Below are positions 32,351 to 41,084 of a DNA stretch of 64,000 nucleotides, in pieces. The translations under genes and the position numbers were made by a program. The DNA is from Streptomyces sp. CBMA152 (GTDB lineage: Bacteria > Actinomycetota > Actinomycetes > Streptomycetales > Streptomycetaceae), in contig NZ_MECJ01000021.1 of assembly GCF_014596475.1 (NCBI RefSeq), forward strand, positions 1 to 64,000, read 5' to 3'. Position 1 is the stretch's first letter. Each line of letters opens with the position of its first letter. Under the pieces are notes generated by a model. The model made no database searches. It saw only the letters and a program-made list of their open reading frames with translations, and was not told the origin of the DNA.

Positions 32351-32961
32351 TTGGGGTCCTCCTGGCCGCGTGCGCCGAGCAGGCGCTCGACGTACTTGGC
32401 GATCACGTCGACCTCCAGGTTGACCGGGTCGCCGGGCTGCTTCAGGCCGAGCGTGGTCAGCGCGAGGGTGGTCGGGATGAGGCTGATGGTGAAGTAGTCG
32501 GGGCCCGCGTCGACGACCGTGAGGCTGACGCCGTCGACGGTGATCGAGCCCTTCTCCACGACGTAACGGGTGAGCTCCGACGGCAGCGAGACCTTGACGA
32601 TCTCCCAGTTCTCGGACGGCGTGCGCGACACGATGGTGCCGGTGCCGTCGACGTGGCCCTGGACGATGTGCCCGCCGAGGCGGCCGCCGACGGCCATCGG
32701 CCGCTCCAGGTTGACCCGGGAGCCGACTTCGAGCGCGCCGAGGCTGGAGCGCTTGAGCGTCTCCTCCATCACGTCGGCGGTGAACTCGCCGTCGCCGAAC
32801 TCCACGACGGTCAGACAGACGCCGTTGACGGCGATCGAGTCGCCGTGCCCGGCGCCCTCGGTGACGACGGGGCCGCGCAGACGGAAGCGGGAGGAGTCGC
32901 CGAGCTTCTCGACGGCGGTTACCTCACCCAGCTCTTCGACGATTCCGGTGAACACGCTCAT
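32347..32961 (-). CDS. ribE: Riboflavin synthase alpha subunit RibE
   Basis: A 204-residue enzyme that dismutates two lumazines to riboflavin. It begins with FTGIVEELGEV and holds two lumazine-binding barrels. Repeated motifs are GDSIAVNGVCLTV and GSITVDGVSLTV, and GGHIVQGHVDGTG joins them. The ATG at 32961 overlaps the ribD stop by four bases. It is sometimes named ribC in Gram-positive species. Confidence 0.97.
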   Translation of the reverse strand: MSVFTGIVEELGEVTAVEKLGDSSRFRLRGPVVTEGAGHGDSIAVNGVCLTVVEFGDGEFTADVMEETLKRSSLGALEVGSRVNLERPMAVGGRLGGHIVQGHVDGTGTIVSRTPSENWEIVKVSLPSELTRYVVEKGSITVDGVSLTVVDAGPDYFTISLIPTTLALTTLGLKQPGDPVNLEVDVIAKYVERLLGARGQEDPK

Positions 32962-34070
32962 CGCTCCTTGGCAGTGGACGTAACGGCAGTGGCAGATACG
33001 GGAGTTGCGGTGATGCGGAGGTCCGCTCCGACGCGGACGGTCTCGGTCAGTTCGAGCCGCAGCGCGTCGGTGAGGGTGGTGATGTGGGCCCCGGTCAGGG
33101 CCGCCGGGCCCGCGCCGAGCAGGACGGGGGCGAGATAGCCGACGACCTTGTCGACCGCGCCCGCGGCGACGAAGGCCCCGGCCAGGGTCGGCCCGCCTTC
33201 GAGGAGTACGGACCGCACGCCGCGCCCGTGCAGTTCGGCGAGCAGTGCGGGGATGTCCAGTCCGGTGGCGGTGCGGGGCAGCCGTACGACGTCGACGTCC
33301 GCGAGGTGGCCGGTGTCGGCGTCCTCGGCGACCGCGATCAGGGTGGGCGCCGCGTCGTCGAGGACCCGGGCGCCGGGCCGCACGGCCTTGGCCTCGGTGT
33401 CGACGACGACCCGCAGCGGCTGGACGGCGTCCTCGATGCCGCGTACGGCCAGGTGGGGGTCGTCGGTGCGGGCGGTGCCGGAGCCGACGACCACCGCGTC
33501 GGCCTCGGCGCGCAGCCGGTGGACGTCGGCGCGGGACTCGGCGGAGCTGATCCAGCGGCTGGTGCCGTCCTGGGCCGCGATCCGCCCGTCGAGGGTGGCC
33601 GCGTACTTCCACAGGACATAGGGACGGCCGAGGCGTACGGAGGTGAGCCAGGCGGCGTTGCCCGCCTCGGCCTCCTCGGTGAGCAGGCCCTGCTCGACCT
33701 GGACGCCGGCCGCCCGCAGGGTGTCGGCACCGCCGGTGGCCTGCGGGTTCGGGTCGCCGACCGCGTACACGACCCGGCTGACGCCGGCCTCGATCAGCGC
33801 CTGGGCGCAGGGGCCGGTGCGACCGGTGTGGTTGCAGGGTTCGAGGGTGACGTACGCGGTGCCGCCCCGGGCCCGCTCGCCCGCGTCGGCGAGTGCGTGG
33901 ACCTCGGCGTGCGGGCCGCCCGCTCTGCGGTGGAAGCCCTCGCCGACGACGGCGCCCGAGGCGTCGGTGATGACGCACCCGACGACCGGGTTGGGGCTGG
34001 TGGAGCCGAGTCCGCGCGCGGCGAGCTCAATGGCTCGGCGCATGGCGTCTGCGTCGGCTGCGGTGGCCAC
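32958..34070 (-). CDS. ribD: Bifunctional deaminase/reductase RibD
   Basis: A 370-residue enzyme for two steps after GTP cyclohydrolase II. The N-terminal deaminase (residues 1-about 150) has the zinc ligands in GGPHAEVHAL and TLEPCNHTGRTGPC. The C-terminal reductase (about 155-370) has DGRIAAQDGTSRWIS and LLEGGPTLAGAFV. The GTG at 34070 follows AGGAGG; a frame open 24 codons upstream lacks a ribosome site. It is the first gene of the rib operon, 164 bp downstream of the FMN riboswitch. Confidence 0.96.
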   Translation of the reverse strand: MATAADADAMRRAIELAARGLGSTSPNPVVGCVITDASGAVVGEGFHRRAGGPHAEVHALADAGERARGGTAYVTLEPCNHTGRTGPCAQALIEAGVSRVVYAVGDPNPQATGGADTLRAAGVQVEQGLLTEEAEAGNAAWLTSVRLGRPYVLWKYAATLDGRIAAQDGTSRWISSAESRADVHRLRAEADAVVVGSGTARTDDPHLAVRGIEDAVQPLRVVVDTEAKAVRPGARVLDDAAPTLIAVAEDADTGHLADVDVVRLPRTATGLDIPALLAELHGRGVRSVLLEGGPTLAGAFVAAGAVDKVVGYLAPVLLGAGPAALTGAHITTLTDALRLELTETVRVGADLRITATPVSATAVTSTAKER

Positions 34071-34234
34071 CGGGTCCTCCTGCCTCTTCGGGCACGGACT
34101 CCGGGGCCTGTCGATGACGACAGAGAGCGGGAAATGGACCATGGATACAGCTCACGCACGGCCGAAGGACACCGATCGCCACGGAGGGCGAAACGGAACA
34201 ACGGCCGACGTGACCCTTGCCAGGTCCGCCCGCC

Positions 34235-34361
34235 GCGCACTGCCTCCCATCCGGACTTTCACCGTCGGTCCAGGAATTCCACCTGGTCAACCGGCCACTG
34301 GATGCGGCCGGGTCGCGGACTATTACCGCCGGTTCGGAATTACACCGACCCCGGAGTGCGC
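34235..34361 (-). promoter_or_regulatory. FMN riboswitch (RFN element) of the rib operon
   Basis: Read on the minus strand, the segment opens with GTGCGC and closes with GCGCAC, forming the P1 stem. Between them are the conserved RFN blocks GGGGTCGGTG, GAACCGGCGGTA, GGTTGACCAGGTGGAATTCC, TGGACCGACGGTGAAAGTCC and GGATGGGAGG. It should bind FMN and shut down expression of ribD and the genes behind it. The ribD start is 164 bp downstream. I could not fix the promoter in 34362-34500. Confidence 0.96.
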
Positions 34362-34504
34362 TGCTGCTGGTACAGGGTCAGTGTGCCACGACTGATCGTC
34401 GGCCATACGAGCGAACGCCTGTGGCCTGAGTCACAGCTCGTAGCGGAGTGTGACCCTCCGCCCCCGAGCCCCCTCTGCGGCACATCCCCAGGTATCCCGG
34501 CCAT

Positions 34505-34547
34505 TGGTCCGTACCTATTGACCCCACTGGTCTAGTCCTCTTAACCT
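34505..34547 (+). promoter_or_regulatory. Chitinase promoter with paired 12 bp repeats (DasR-type)
   Basis: TGGTCCGTACCT (34505-34516) and TGGTCTAGTCCT (34528-34539) are direct repeats of the type found at Streptomyces chitinase promoters. The second, as ACTGGTCTAGTCCT, is close to the DasR operator consensus (ACTGGTCTAGACCA type). They overlap a -35 TTGACC at 34518-34523 and a -10 TAACCT at 34542-34547, spaced 18 bp. Control by DasR and chitin-derived GlcNAc is known for such genes; here it is inferred. Confidence 0.82.
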
Positions 34548-34654
34548 CTGCGTCACCTCCGAGGTGAGGCCCGCTGGTGTGCGCACGCCGGGGCCGCCGC
34601 ACGACCGTCCCCTGTTCGCTGTGCTTCGCCGACCTCCCCCAGGAGGAACAGATC

Positions 34655-37000
34655 GTGCCGTCCCCCCTTCGCGCGAGAGCCACGCTGCTCACGACCGGTG
34701 CCACCGTCGCCGGGCTGCTGCTCTCCTCGCTCGCCACCGGCGTCTCGCACGCCGCCGACAACGAGTCCTGTCGCCCCGACGGGCTCTACAAGACGCCCGG
34801 CGTCGACGTCCCGTACTGCTCCGTGTACGACACCGACGGCCGCGAGAAGATGGGCGCCGACCATCAGCGCCGGGTCATCGGGTACTTCACCGGATGGCGC
34901 ACCGGCCAGGACGGGACCCCCGCCTATCTCGCCTCCGACATTCCGTGGGACAAGGTCACCCACATCAACTACGCCTTCGCGCACGTCGGTTCCGACAACA
35001 AGATCTCGGTCGGCTCCGACAGCGAGAAGAACGCGGCGACCGGAATTACCTGGCCCGGTGTCGCGGGCGCCGAGATGGACCCCGCACTCCCCTACAAGGG
35101 CCATTTCAATCTGCTGAACAAATTCAAGAAGCAGCACCCGAACGTGAAGACCCTGATCTCCGTGGGCGGTTGGGCCGAGACCGGCGGCTATTTCGGTGAC
35201 GACGGAAAGCGCGTCGGCTCGGGCGGCTTCTACTCCATGGCCACCAACGCCGACGGCTCGGTGAACCAGCCGGGCGTCGACACCTTCGCGGACTCGGCCG
35301 TCGCCTTCATCAAGAAGTACGGGTTCAACGGCGTCGACATCGACTACGAATACCCGACGACCATGAAGGACGCGGGCAATCCGCTGGACTGGTCGCTCTC
35401 CAACGCCCGCCGGGCGGGCCTGGTCAAGGGCTATGCGGCGCTGATGAAGTCGCTGCGCGAGAAGCTGGACCGCGCGGGAGCGGCCGACGGCAAGCACTAT
35501 CTGCTCTCCGTCGCGGCGCCCTCCTCCGGCTATCTGCTGCGCGGCATGGAGACCTTCCAGGTCCAGAAGTACCTGGACTACGTCAACATCATGTCGTACG
35601 ACCTGCACGGCGCCTGGAACGAATACGTGGGCCCGAACGCCTCGCTCTTCGACGACGGCAAGGACGCGGAACTCGCCGCTGCGGGCGTCTATTCCACGTC
35701 CCAGTACGGCGGAACCGGCTATCTGAACGCGGACTGGGCGTACCACTATTTCCGTGGCTCGATGCCCGCCGGACGTATCAACATGGGCCTGCCGTACTAC
35801 ACGCGCGGATTCCAGAACGTGGCCGGCGGGACCAACGGACTGTGGGGCAAGGCGGCCACGACCACCTGCCCGGCGGGGTCGGGGCTCACCAAATGCGGTG
35901 ACGGCGCGACCGGAATCGACAACCTCTGGCACGACCTCGACGCCAACGGCAAGGAGGCCCCGGCGGGCTCCAACCCGATGTGGCACGCCAAGAACCTGGA
36001 GAAGGGCGTGGTCGGCGACTACGTCACCAAGTTCGGCTTCCCCGCCGACACCAAGCTGACCGGCACGTATGCCCGCAACTACGACTCGACGCTGGTCGCG
36101 CCCTGGCTGTGGAACGACCAGAAGAAGGTGTTCCTGTCCACCGAGGACGAGCAGTCGGTGAACGCCAAGGCCGACTACGTGGTGGACAAGGGCATCGGCG
36201 GCACCATGGTGTGGGAGCTCGCGGGCGACTACCGGTACAACGCGGCCAAGGGCCAGTACGAGCCGGGTTCGACGCTGACGAGCGCGATGTACGACAAGTT
36301 CAAGTCGGCCACTCCGTACGGCGCCAAGCGCTCCACCATCGATCTGCCGACGCGGGCGCTCGACATCGGCGTGGACTTCGGGCAGTTCCCGCTCGGCGAC
36401 TCCAACTACCCGATCAGCCCCAAGGTGACGATCACCAACAACACCACGGCGACGCTGCCGGGCGGCACGGAGTTCCAGTTCGACTACGGGACCTCGGCCC
36501 CGGCGAACGCCAAGGACCAGTCCGGATTCGGTACGACGGTGGTCCGCAGCGACCACAGCGGCAGCAATGTGGGCGGTCTGAAGGGCGACTACAACCGTGT
36601 CTCGCTGAAGCTCCCGGCCTGGCAGACACTGGCGCCCGGCGCCTCGGTGACGCTGGACTTCGTCTACTACCTGCCGGTCTCGACCCCGTCCAACTGGACG
36701 GTGAGCTTCGGCGGTCAGACGTACGCGCTGGCCGGTGACCTCACGCGGGGCGCGACGCCGGTGGACCCGGGCACGACGTCCCCGACCCCGTCGCCGACCC
36801 CGACCCCCACTCCGACTCCGACCCCCACTCCGTCGGGCGGCACGTGCACGGCACCTGCCTGGTCGGCCACGGCCGAGTACGGTGGCGCCACGACCGTCTC
36901 GTACAAGTCCCACACCTGGAAGTCGAAGTGGTGGACAAAGGGCGACGAGCCCGGCACCACCGGCGACTGGGGCGTCTGGCAGGACCTCGGCGCCTGCTGA
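34655..37000 (+). CDS. Secreted GH18 chitinase with C-terminal chitin-binding module
   Basis: A 781-residue exported chitinase. A signal peptide covers about residues 1-35 (TLLTTGATVAGLLLSSLATG). The GH18 catalytic barrel spans about 65-550, with SVGGW and the motif FNGVDIDYEYP, where E232 is the acid catalyst. The classical first Asp of the DG.D.D.E motif is Asn here. A beta domain lies at about 555-700, then a Pro-Thr repeat linker and a CBM5/12 module containing TWKSKWWTKGDEPG. It hydrolyses chitin outside the cell. GTG at 34655 follows AGGAGGA. It is divergent from the rib operon. Confidence 0.95.
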   Translation: MPSPLRARATLLTTGATVAGLLLSSLATGVSHAADNESCRPDGLYKTPGVDVPYCSVYDTDGREKMGADHQRRVIGYFTGWRTGQDGTPAYLASDIPWDKVTHINYAFAHVGSDNKISVGSDSEKNAATGITWPGVAGAEMDPALPYKGHFNLLNKFKKQHPNVKTLISVGGWAETGGYFGDDGKRVGSGGFYSMATNADGSVNQPGVDTFADSAVAFIKKYGFNGVDIDYEYPTTMKDAGNPLDWSLSNARRAGLVKGYAALMKSLREKLDRAGAADGKHYLLSVAAPSSGYLLRGMETFQVQKYLDYVNIMSYDLHGAWNEYVGPNASLFDDGKDAELAAAGVYSTSQYGGTGYLNADWAYHYFRGSMPAGRINMGLPYYTRGFQNVAGGTNGLWGKAATTTCPAGSGLTKCGDGATGIDNLWHDLDANGKEAPAGSNPMWHAKNLEKGVVGDYVTKFGFPADTKLTGTYARNYDSTLVAPWLWNDQKKVFLSTEDEQSVNAKADYVVDKGIGGTMVWELAGDYRYNAAKGQYEPGSTLTSAMYDKFKSATPYGAKRSTIDLPTRALDIGVDFGQFPLGDSNYPISPKVTITNNTTATLPGGTEFQFDYGTSAPANAKDQSGFGTTVVRSDHSGSNVGGLKGDYNRVSLKLPAWQTLAPGASVTLDFVYYLPVSTPSNWTVSFGGQTYALAGDLTRGATPVDPGTTSPTPSPTPTPTPTPTPTPSGGTCTAPAWSATAEYGGATTVSYKSHTWKSKWWTKGDEPGTTGDWGVWQDLGAC

Positions 37001-37094
37001 ACCCCCGCCCCCCGAACGCCCGGCGGCGCAAAACGGCCCTTGCCGCCGCCGGGCCCCAAACTTTCTTCTGGAGCGAGGGGAAGGCTCGGGCGGA

Positions 37095-38270
37095 TTGGCG
37101 ACCCAAGTGGACGACGACATACGCCAGTTGCGGCGGGCGCGGATCGCGACAGCCGCGGTGTTCTGCGTGCACGGCGCCGTCACCGGCAACTTCGCCACCC
37201 GCGTCCCCTGGATCCAGGAGCACGCCGGAATCTCCACCGGCCAGCTCGGCCTGGCACTCGCGTTCCCCGCGATCGGCTCTTCGCTGCTGATGCCGCTCTC
37301 CGGCGCGATCACCCATCGCTTCGGCTCGCGCCGGGCGCTGCGCGGACTGCTCGCGCTGTGGACCCTGGGCCTCACGCTCCCCTCGCTCGCCCCGAACGTC
37401 TACACGCTGTGCGGGGCGCTCTTCCTGTACGGGGCGAGCTCGGGCATGTCGGACGTGGCGATGAACGCGCTGGGCGTCGAGACGGAGGCCCGGCTCGGCC
37501 GGTCCATCATGTCCGGGCTGCACGGCATGTGGAGCGCGGGCGCCCTGCTCGGCTCGGCGGCCGGCACCCTGGCCGCGCACACCGGCACCGACGCACGCGT
37601 CCACCACGCGGTGGCGGCGGCGGTCCTGACCGTGCTCGGCGCGCTGGCCTGCGGCCGCGTACTGGATCTGCGCAGCGCACCCGACGAGGCGCCACCGCCG
37701 CGCTTCGCCCTGCCGCCCCGGTCAGCGGTGATCATCGGCCTGGTCGCCTTCTGCGCGGTGTTCGCGGAGGGCGCGAGCCTCGACTGGTCGGCGGTCTATC
37801 TGCGCGACTCCCTCGACACTTCGGCGGGCCTAGCGGCCGCCTGCACCACGGCGTTCACGCTGACCATGGCGGTGGCGCGGATCGCGGGCGACAGAGTCGT
37901 GGACCGCTTCGGGGCGGTACGGACCGTGCGGTGCGGGGGCGTCCTGGCGACGGCGGGCGGGATGCTCGTGGTGCTCGCGCCCCGACCCGCCGTCGCCATG
38001 GGCGGGTTCGCGCTGATCGGGCTCGGGGTCGCGGTGGTGGTGCCGCTGGCGTTCGCGGCGGCGGGGCGGGGCGGGTCCAACCCGAGCCAGGCGATCGCGG
38101 GCGTCGCCACCATCACGTACACGTCGGGCCTGATCGCCCCGTCGGCCATGGGGACGATCGCCGATCTGAGCTCGCTGGTGGTGTCGTTCGGGGTGGTGAC
38201 GGTGCTGGCGGTGGGGCTGGTGGTGGGGGCGAGCGTGTTGCGAGCGGGGAACCTGTCGTCAGATAGCTGA
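37095..38270 (+). CDS. MFS transporter, YbjJ-like
   Basis: A 391-residue protein with about twelve membrane segments (for example IATAAVFCVHGAVTGNFATR, LALAFPAIGSSLLMPLSGAI, GGFALIGLGVAVVVPLAFAA). The MFS loop motif appears as HRFGSRRALR. Substrate unknown. I start it at TTG 37095, spaced ten bases from GGGGAAGG; GTG 37107 is the alternative. It follows the chitinase by 95 bp on the same strand but is not obviously linked to chitin use. Confidence 0.83.
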   Translation: MATQVDDDIRQLRRARIATAAVFCVHGAVTGNFATRVPWIQEHAGISTGQLGLALAFPAIGSSLLMPLSGAITHRFGSRRALRGLLALWTLGLTLPSLAPNVYTLCGALFLYGASSGMSDVAMNALGVETEARLGRSIMSGLHGMWSAGALLGSAAGTLAAHTGTDARVHHAVAAAVLTVLGALACGRVLDLRSAPDEAPPPRFALPPRSAVIIGLVAFCAVFAEGASLDWSAVYLRDSLDTSAGLAAACTTAFTLTMAVARIAGDRVVDRFGAVRTVRCGGVLATAGGMLVVLAPRPAVAMGGFALIGLGVAVVVPLAFAAAGRGGSNPSQAIAGVATITYTSGLIAPSAMGTIADLSSLVVSFGVVTVLAVGLVVGASVLRAGNLSSDS

Positions 38271-38274
38271 ACAC

Positions 38275-38286
38275 TGTTCATGAACA
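38275..38286. promoter_or_regulatory. Perfect 12 bp palindrome upstream of the NCS2 permease
   Basis: TGTTCATGAACA is a perfect palindrome lying five bases after the MFS stop and about 130 bp before the permease start. It could be a regulator half-site pair; no regulator can be named. Confidence 0.3.
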
Positions 38287-38413
38287 CGACCGCGTGAGCG
38301 GAGAGCTGGCACTTCCGGGTGACAATGCCCCGCGCAGGATTCACGGATGGGACCTGCCCTCGCACTAAAATTGCGCTGATTCTTCTCAGCACGGAACGAA
38401 CTGGAGCGAATTC

Positions 38414-39826
38414 ATGGGCCTCGGCGTGCGCTGGACCCTGCACGGTGACGGGCGGACCCCCGCCCCGGGTGCCGTCGTACGCCCGGACGAACGGCTCTCC
38501 TGGCCCCGGACCATCGGGCTCGGCGCCCAGCACGTGGTGGCCATGTTCGGCGCGTCGTTCGTGGCGCCGGTGCTCATGGGCCTGGACCCCAACCTCGCGA
38601 TCATGATGTCCGGTGTCGCCACGGTCATCTTCCTGCTGGCGACCCAGGGCCGGGTGCCCAGCTATCTCGGCTGCTCCCTCTCCTTCGTCGGCGTCGCGGC
38701 CGCGATCCGGGCCACCGGCGGCACCAGCGCCACCGTCACCGGCGCGGTCCTCGTCGTCGGTGCCGTGCTGTTCGTGGCGGGCCTGGCGGTACGGCGGTTC
38801 GGCGCGCGGATCATCCACGCCGCGATGCCGCCGATCGTGACCGGCGCGGTGGTCATGCTGATCGGGTTCAACCTGGCGCCGGTCACCGCGGCCACGTACT
38901 GGCCGCAGGACCAGTGGACGGCCTTGCTGGTGATGCTCTTCACCGGGCTCGCCGTGGTCTGTCTGCGCGGCTTCTGGTCCCGGGTCGCGATCTTCCTCGG
39001 CCTGCTCTTCGGCTACGGCATCTCCTGGCTCTTCGACCGCGTCTTCGGCAAGATCCACTCCGTGCCGGGCGCGGGCGCGGCCACCGACCACTGGCGGCTC
39101 GACCTCTCCGGCGTCGGCAAGGCCGAGTGGATCGGGCTGCCGTCCTTCCACGCCCCGAGCTTCCAATGGTCCGCGATCCTGGTCGCGCTGCCCGTCGTGA
39201 TCGCGCTGGTCGCCGAGAACGCCGGACACGTCAAGGCCGTCGGCGAGATGACCGGCGACAACCTCGACGACAAGCTGGGCACCGCGATCGCCGCCGACGG
39301 CGCGGCCTCGGTGCTCTCCACCGCCGTCGGCGGTCCGCCCAACACCACGTACTCCGAGAACATCGGCGTCATGGCCGCCACCCGTGTCTACTCGACGGCC
39401 GCCTACTGGGCCGCCGCCGGCTTCGCGCTGCTCTTCGGCATCTGCCCGAAGTTCGGCGCGATCGTCGCCGCGATCCCGGGCGGCGTCCTCGGCGGCATCA
39501 CCGTCATCCTGTACGGCATGATCGGCCTCCTCGGCGCCCAGATCTGGATCAACGCCAAGGTCGACCTGCGCAATCCGCTCAACCTGGTCCCGGCCGCCGC
39601 GGGCATCATCATCGGCATCGGCGGCGTCACCCTGAAGTTCACCGACAACTTCCAGCTCAGCGGGATCGCCCTCGGCACCATCGTGGTCATCACCGGCTAC
39701 CACGTGCTGCGCGCCCTGGCCCCGGCCCACATGAAGGAGCAGGAGCCGCTGCTCGACGAGGGCACGTCGTCGTACGACGAGGACGCCGAGGCCACGGCCG
39801 AAGCGGCTCAGCGCGCCAGTTCGTAG
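38414..39826 (+). CDS. Uracil/xanthine permease (NCS2 family)
   Basis: A 470-residue protein of the nucleobase-cation symporter-2 family with about fourteen membrane segments. Family marks are GAQHVVAMFGASFVAPVLMG near residue 37, ENAGHVKAVGEMTGDNL near 270, and the Gln/Glu signature region VGGPPNTTYSENIGVMAATR near 307-325. It probably imports uracil. The C-terminus is acidic and cytoplasmic. ATG at 38414 follows GGAG. Its end overlaps the convergent GH6 gene by 19 bp. Confidence 0.94.
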   Translation: MGLGVRWTLHGDGRTPAPGAVVRPDERLSWPRTIGLGAQHVVAMFGASFVAPVLMGLDPNLAIMMSGVATVIFLLATQGRVPSYLGCSLSFVGVAAAIRATGGTSATVTGAVLVVGAVLFVAGLAVRRFGARIIHAAMPPIVTGAVVMLIGFNLAPVTAATYWPQDQWTALLVMLFTGLAVVCLRGFWSRVAIFLGLLFGYGISWLFDRVFGKIHSVPGAGAATDHWRLDLSGVGKAEWIGLPSFHAPSFQWSAILVALPVVIALVAENAGHVKAVGEMTGDNLDDKLGTAIAADGAASVLSTAVGGPPNTTYSENIGVMAATRVYSTAAYWAAAGFALLFGICPKFGAIVAAIPGGVLGGITVILYGMIGLLGAQIWINAKVDLRNPLNLVPAAAGIIIGIGGVTLKFTDNFQLSGIALGTIVVITGYHVLRALAPAHMKEQEPLLDEGTSSYDEDAEATAEAAQRASS

Positions 39827-40977
39827 GCGTACTCGGGGCTGAAGCTGCCCGCCGCGCCCCGGCAGCCGTCGGACTCGCCGGGCAGCTTCACCCACAGGTA
39901 CGCGTCGATCCGCTCCTCGCCGGTGTCCGTCGTCGGGGCACGCCCCAGCGCCCGGCCGGCCGGGTCGCACCACTGGCCGTCGGGCGGCGCGCCCCGGCCG
40001 TTGCGGCTGGTGTCGATCACCGCGCCCAGCCGCGCGGGACCGCCCAGCCCGGCGAGCACCCGCCGTGCGTACGCCACTTCGTCGGCCGTGGCGCGGAAGT
40101 TGGACACATTGGTGAAGATGCCGTCGCTGCTGGTGGCCGCACCGGCCGCGCGCAGCAGGGCGGCCATCTCCTCGGCGTCGTGCCATCCGGAGTGGCCCGC
40201 GTCGAAGTACACCCTGGCGCGGGGGTCGGCCGCGTGGATGCCGCGCCCCGCACCGGCCAGCGAGGCGAAGCGGGCGGTGCGGTCACCGTCCGAGAGGCAG
40301 TCGGACTGGGCGATCGCGTCGGGTTCCAGGATGACGATGACCGGTGAACGACCGAGCCCCGCCGAGAAGTTCCGGATCCATCCGTCGTACGCGGCGAGAT
40401 CAGGCGCGCCACCCTGGGACGCGCCGCCGCAGTCCCGGCCGGGAATCGCGTACGGCACGAGCACCGGCACCCGGCCCTCGTCGGCGGCCGCCGACGTCAC
40501 CTGTCGCACCTCCCCGGTGATCCGGTCCGGGTCGTACTCGGTGAACCAGACCGCGGCGGGCCGGTCCGCGATCCGCCGCTCGATCAACGGTCGCCTCGGG
40601 TCGTCGGGATGGGCCTGGACCCAGTCGAGCACCTGCGAGTCGGGCGAGCGGTAGAGCGCGGCGGAGACGGCCTCCGGCGGCTGCGACGGGGAAGGCTTCG
40701 GAGAAGGGGACGGCTCCGGGGTGTGCGAAGGGCGCGGCACGCGGGACGCGCGCGTGGGGGACGGCGAGGGCACTGCGGGCAGCGGCGCGAGGGTGGGCGA
40801 CCGGGTCACCTGCGGCCGCGCCGATACGCCGCCACCGCCTCCGAGGGCGGAGACCGCGCCCGCCACGGCACCGACCGCCGCGACGGCGAAGGCGAACCCC
40901 ACCATGGCGTTGCGCCGTGCGGCCCGGCGCCGGGCGGCCCGGCGTCTGTGCGCGCGCGTGTCCGGCGTCCCGGTCAC
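39808..40977 (-). CDS. Secreted or membrane-anchored GH6 glycosidase (endoglucanase-like)
   Basis: A 389-residue protein. A very basic N-terminus (RAHRRRAARRRAARR) precedes a membrane or signal helix at about 25-45. A Ser/Pro-rich linker (about 58-100) follows, then a GH6 domain to the end. GH6 marks are VPYAIPGRDCGG, VILEPDAIAQ with the catalytic-acid region, VYFDAGHSGW, NVSNF, DTSRNGRG and WVKLPGESDG. The enzyme probably cleaves beta-1,4-glucan at the cell surface, possibly the hypha's own glucan. It has no cellulose-binding module. Confidence 0.9.
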   Translation of the reverse strand: MTGTPDTRAHRRRAARRRAARRNAMVGFAFAVAAVGAVAGAVSALGGGGGVSARPQVTRSPTLAPLPAVPSPSPTRASRVPRPSHTPEPSPSPKPSPSQPPEAVSAALYRSPDSQVLDWVQAHPDDPRRPLIERRIADRPAAVWFTEYDPDRITGEVRQVTSAAADEGRVPVLVPYAIPGRDCGGASQGGAPDLAAYDGWIRNFSAGLGRSPVIVILEPDAIAQSDCLSDGDRTARFASLAGAGRGIHAADPRARVYFDAGHSGWHDAEEMAALLRAAGAATSSDGIFTNVSNFRATADEVAYARRVLAGLGGPARLGAVIDTSRNGRGAPPDGQWCDPAGRALGRAPTTDTGEERIDAYLWVKLPGESDGCRGAAGSFSPEYAYELAR

Positions 40978-41084
40978 CGTGAACTCCCCTCCCCCACAGG
41001 TGCGATGGCCCCACGTTCACCCGTTCCGGGGAAGCCCCGGGCCCGGCGGCGTCCGGTAAAGCGTAGGGCTGGGACGCTGCCCTC

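Noticed and set aside
34553..37375. 940-codon frame antisense to the chitinase
   Set aside because: Antisense frames remain open because of strong third-position GC in the real gene; no start context, domain or conserved motif.
37796..40186. 796-codon frame antisense to the MFS and NCS2 permease genes
   Set aside because: Mirror of two clear membrane-protein genes; the composition is Arg/Gly/Asp/His-rich without structure.
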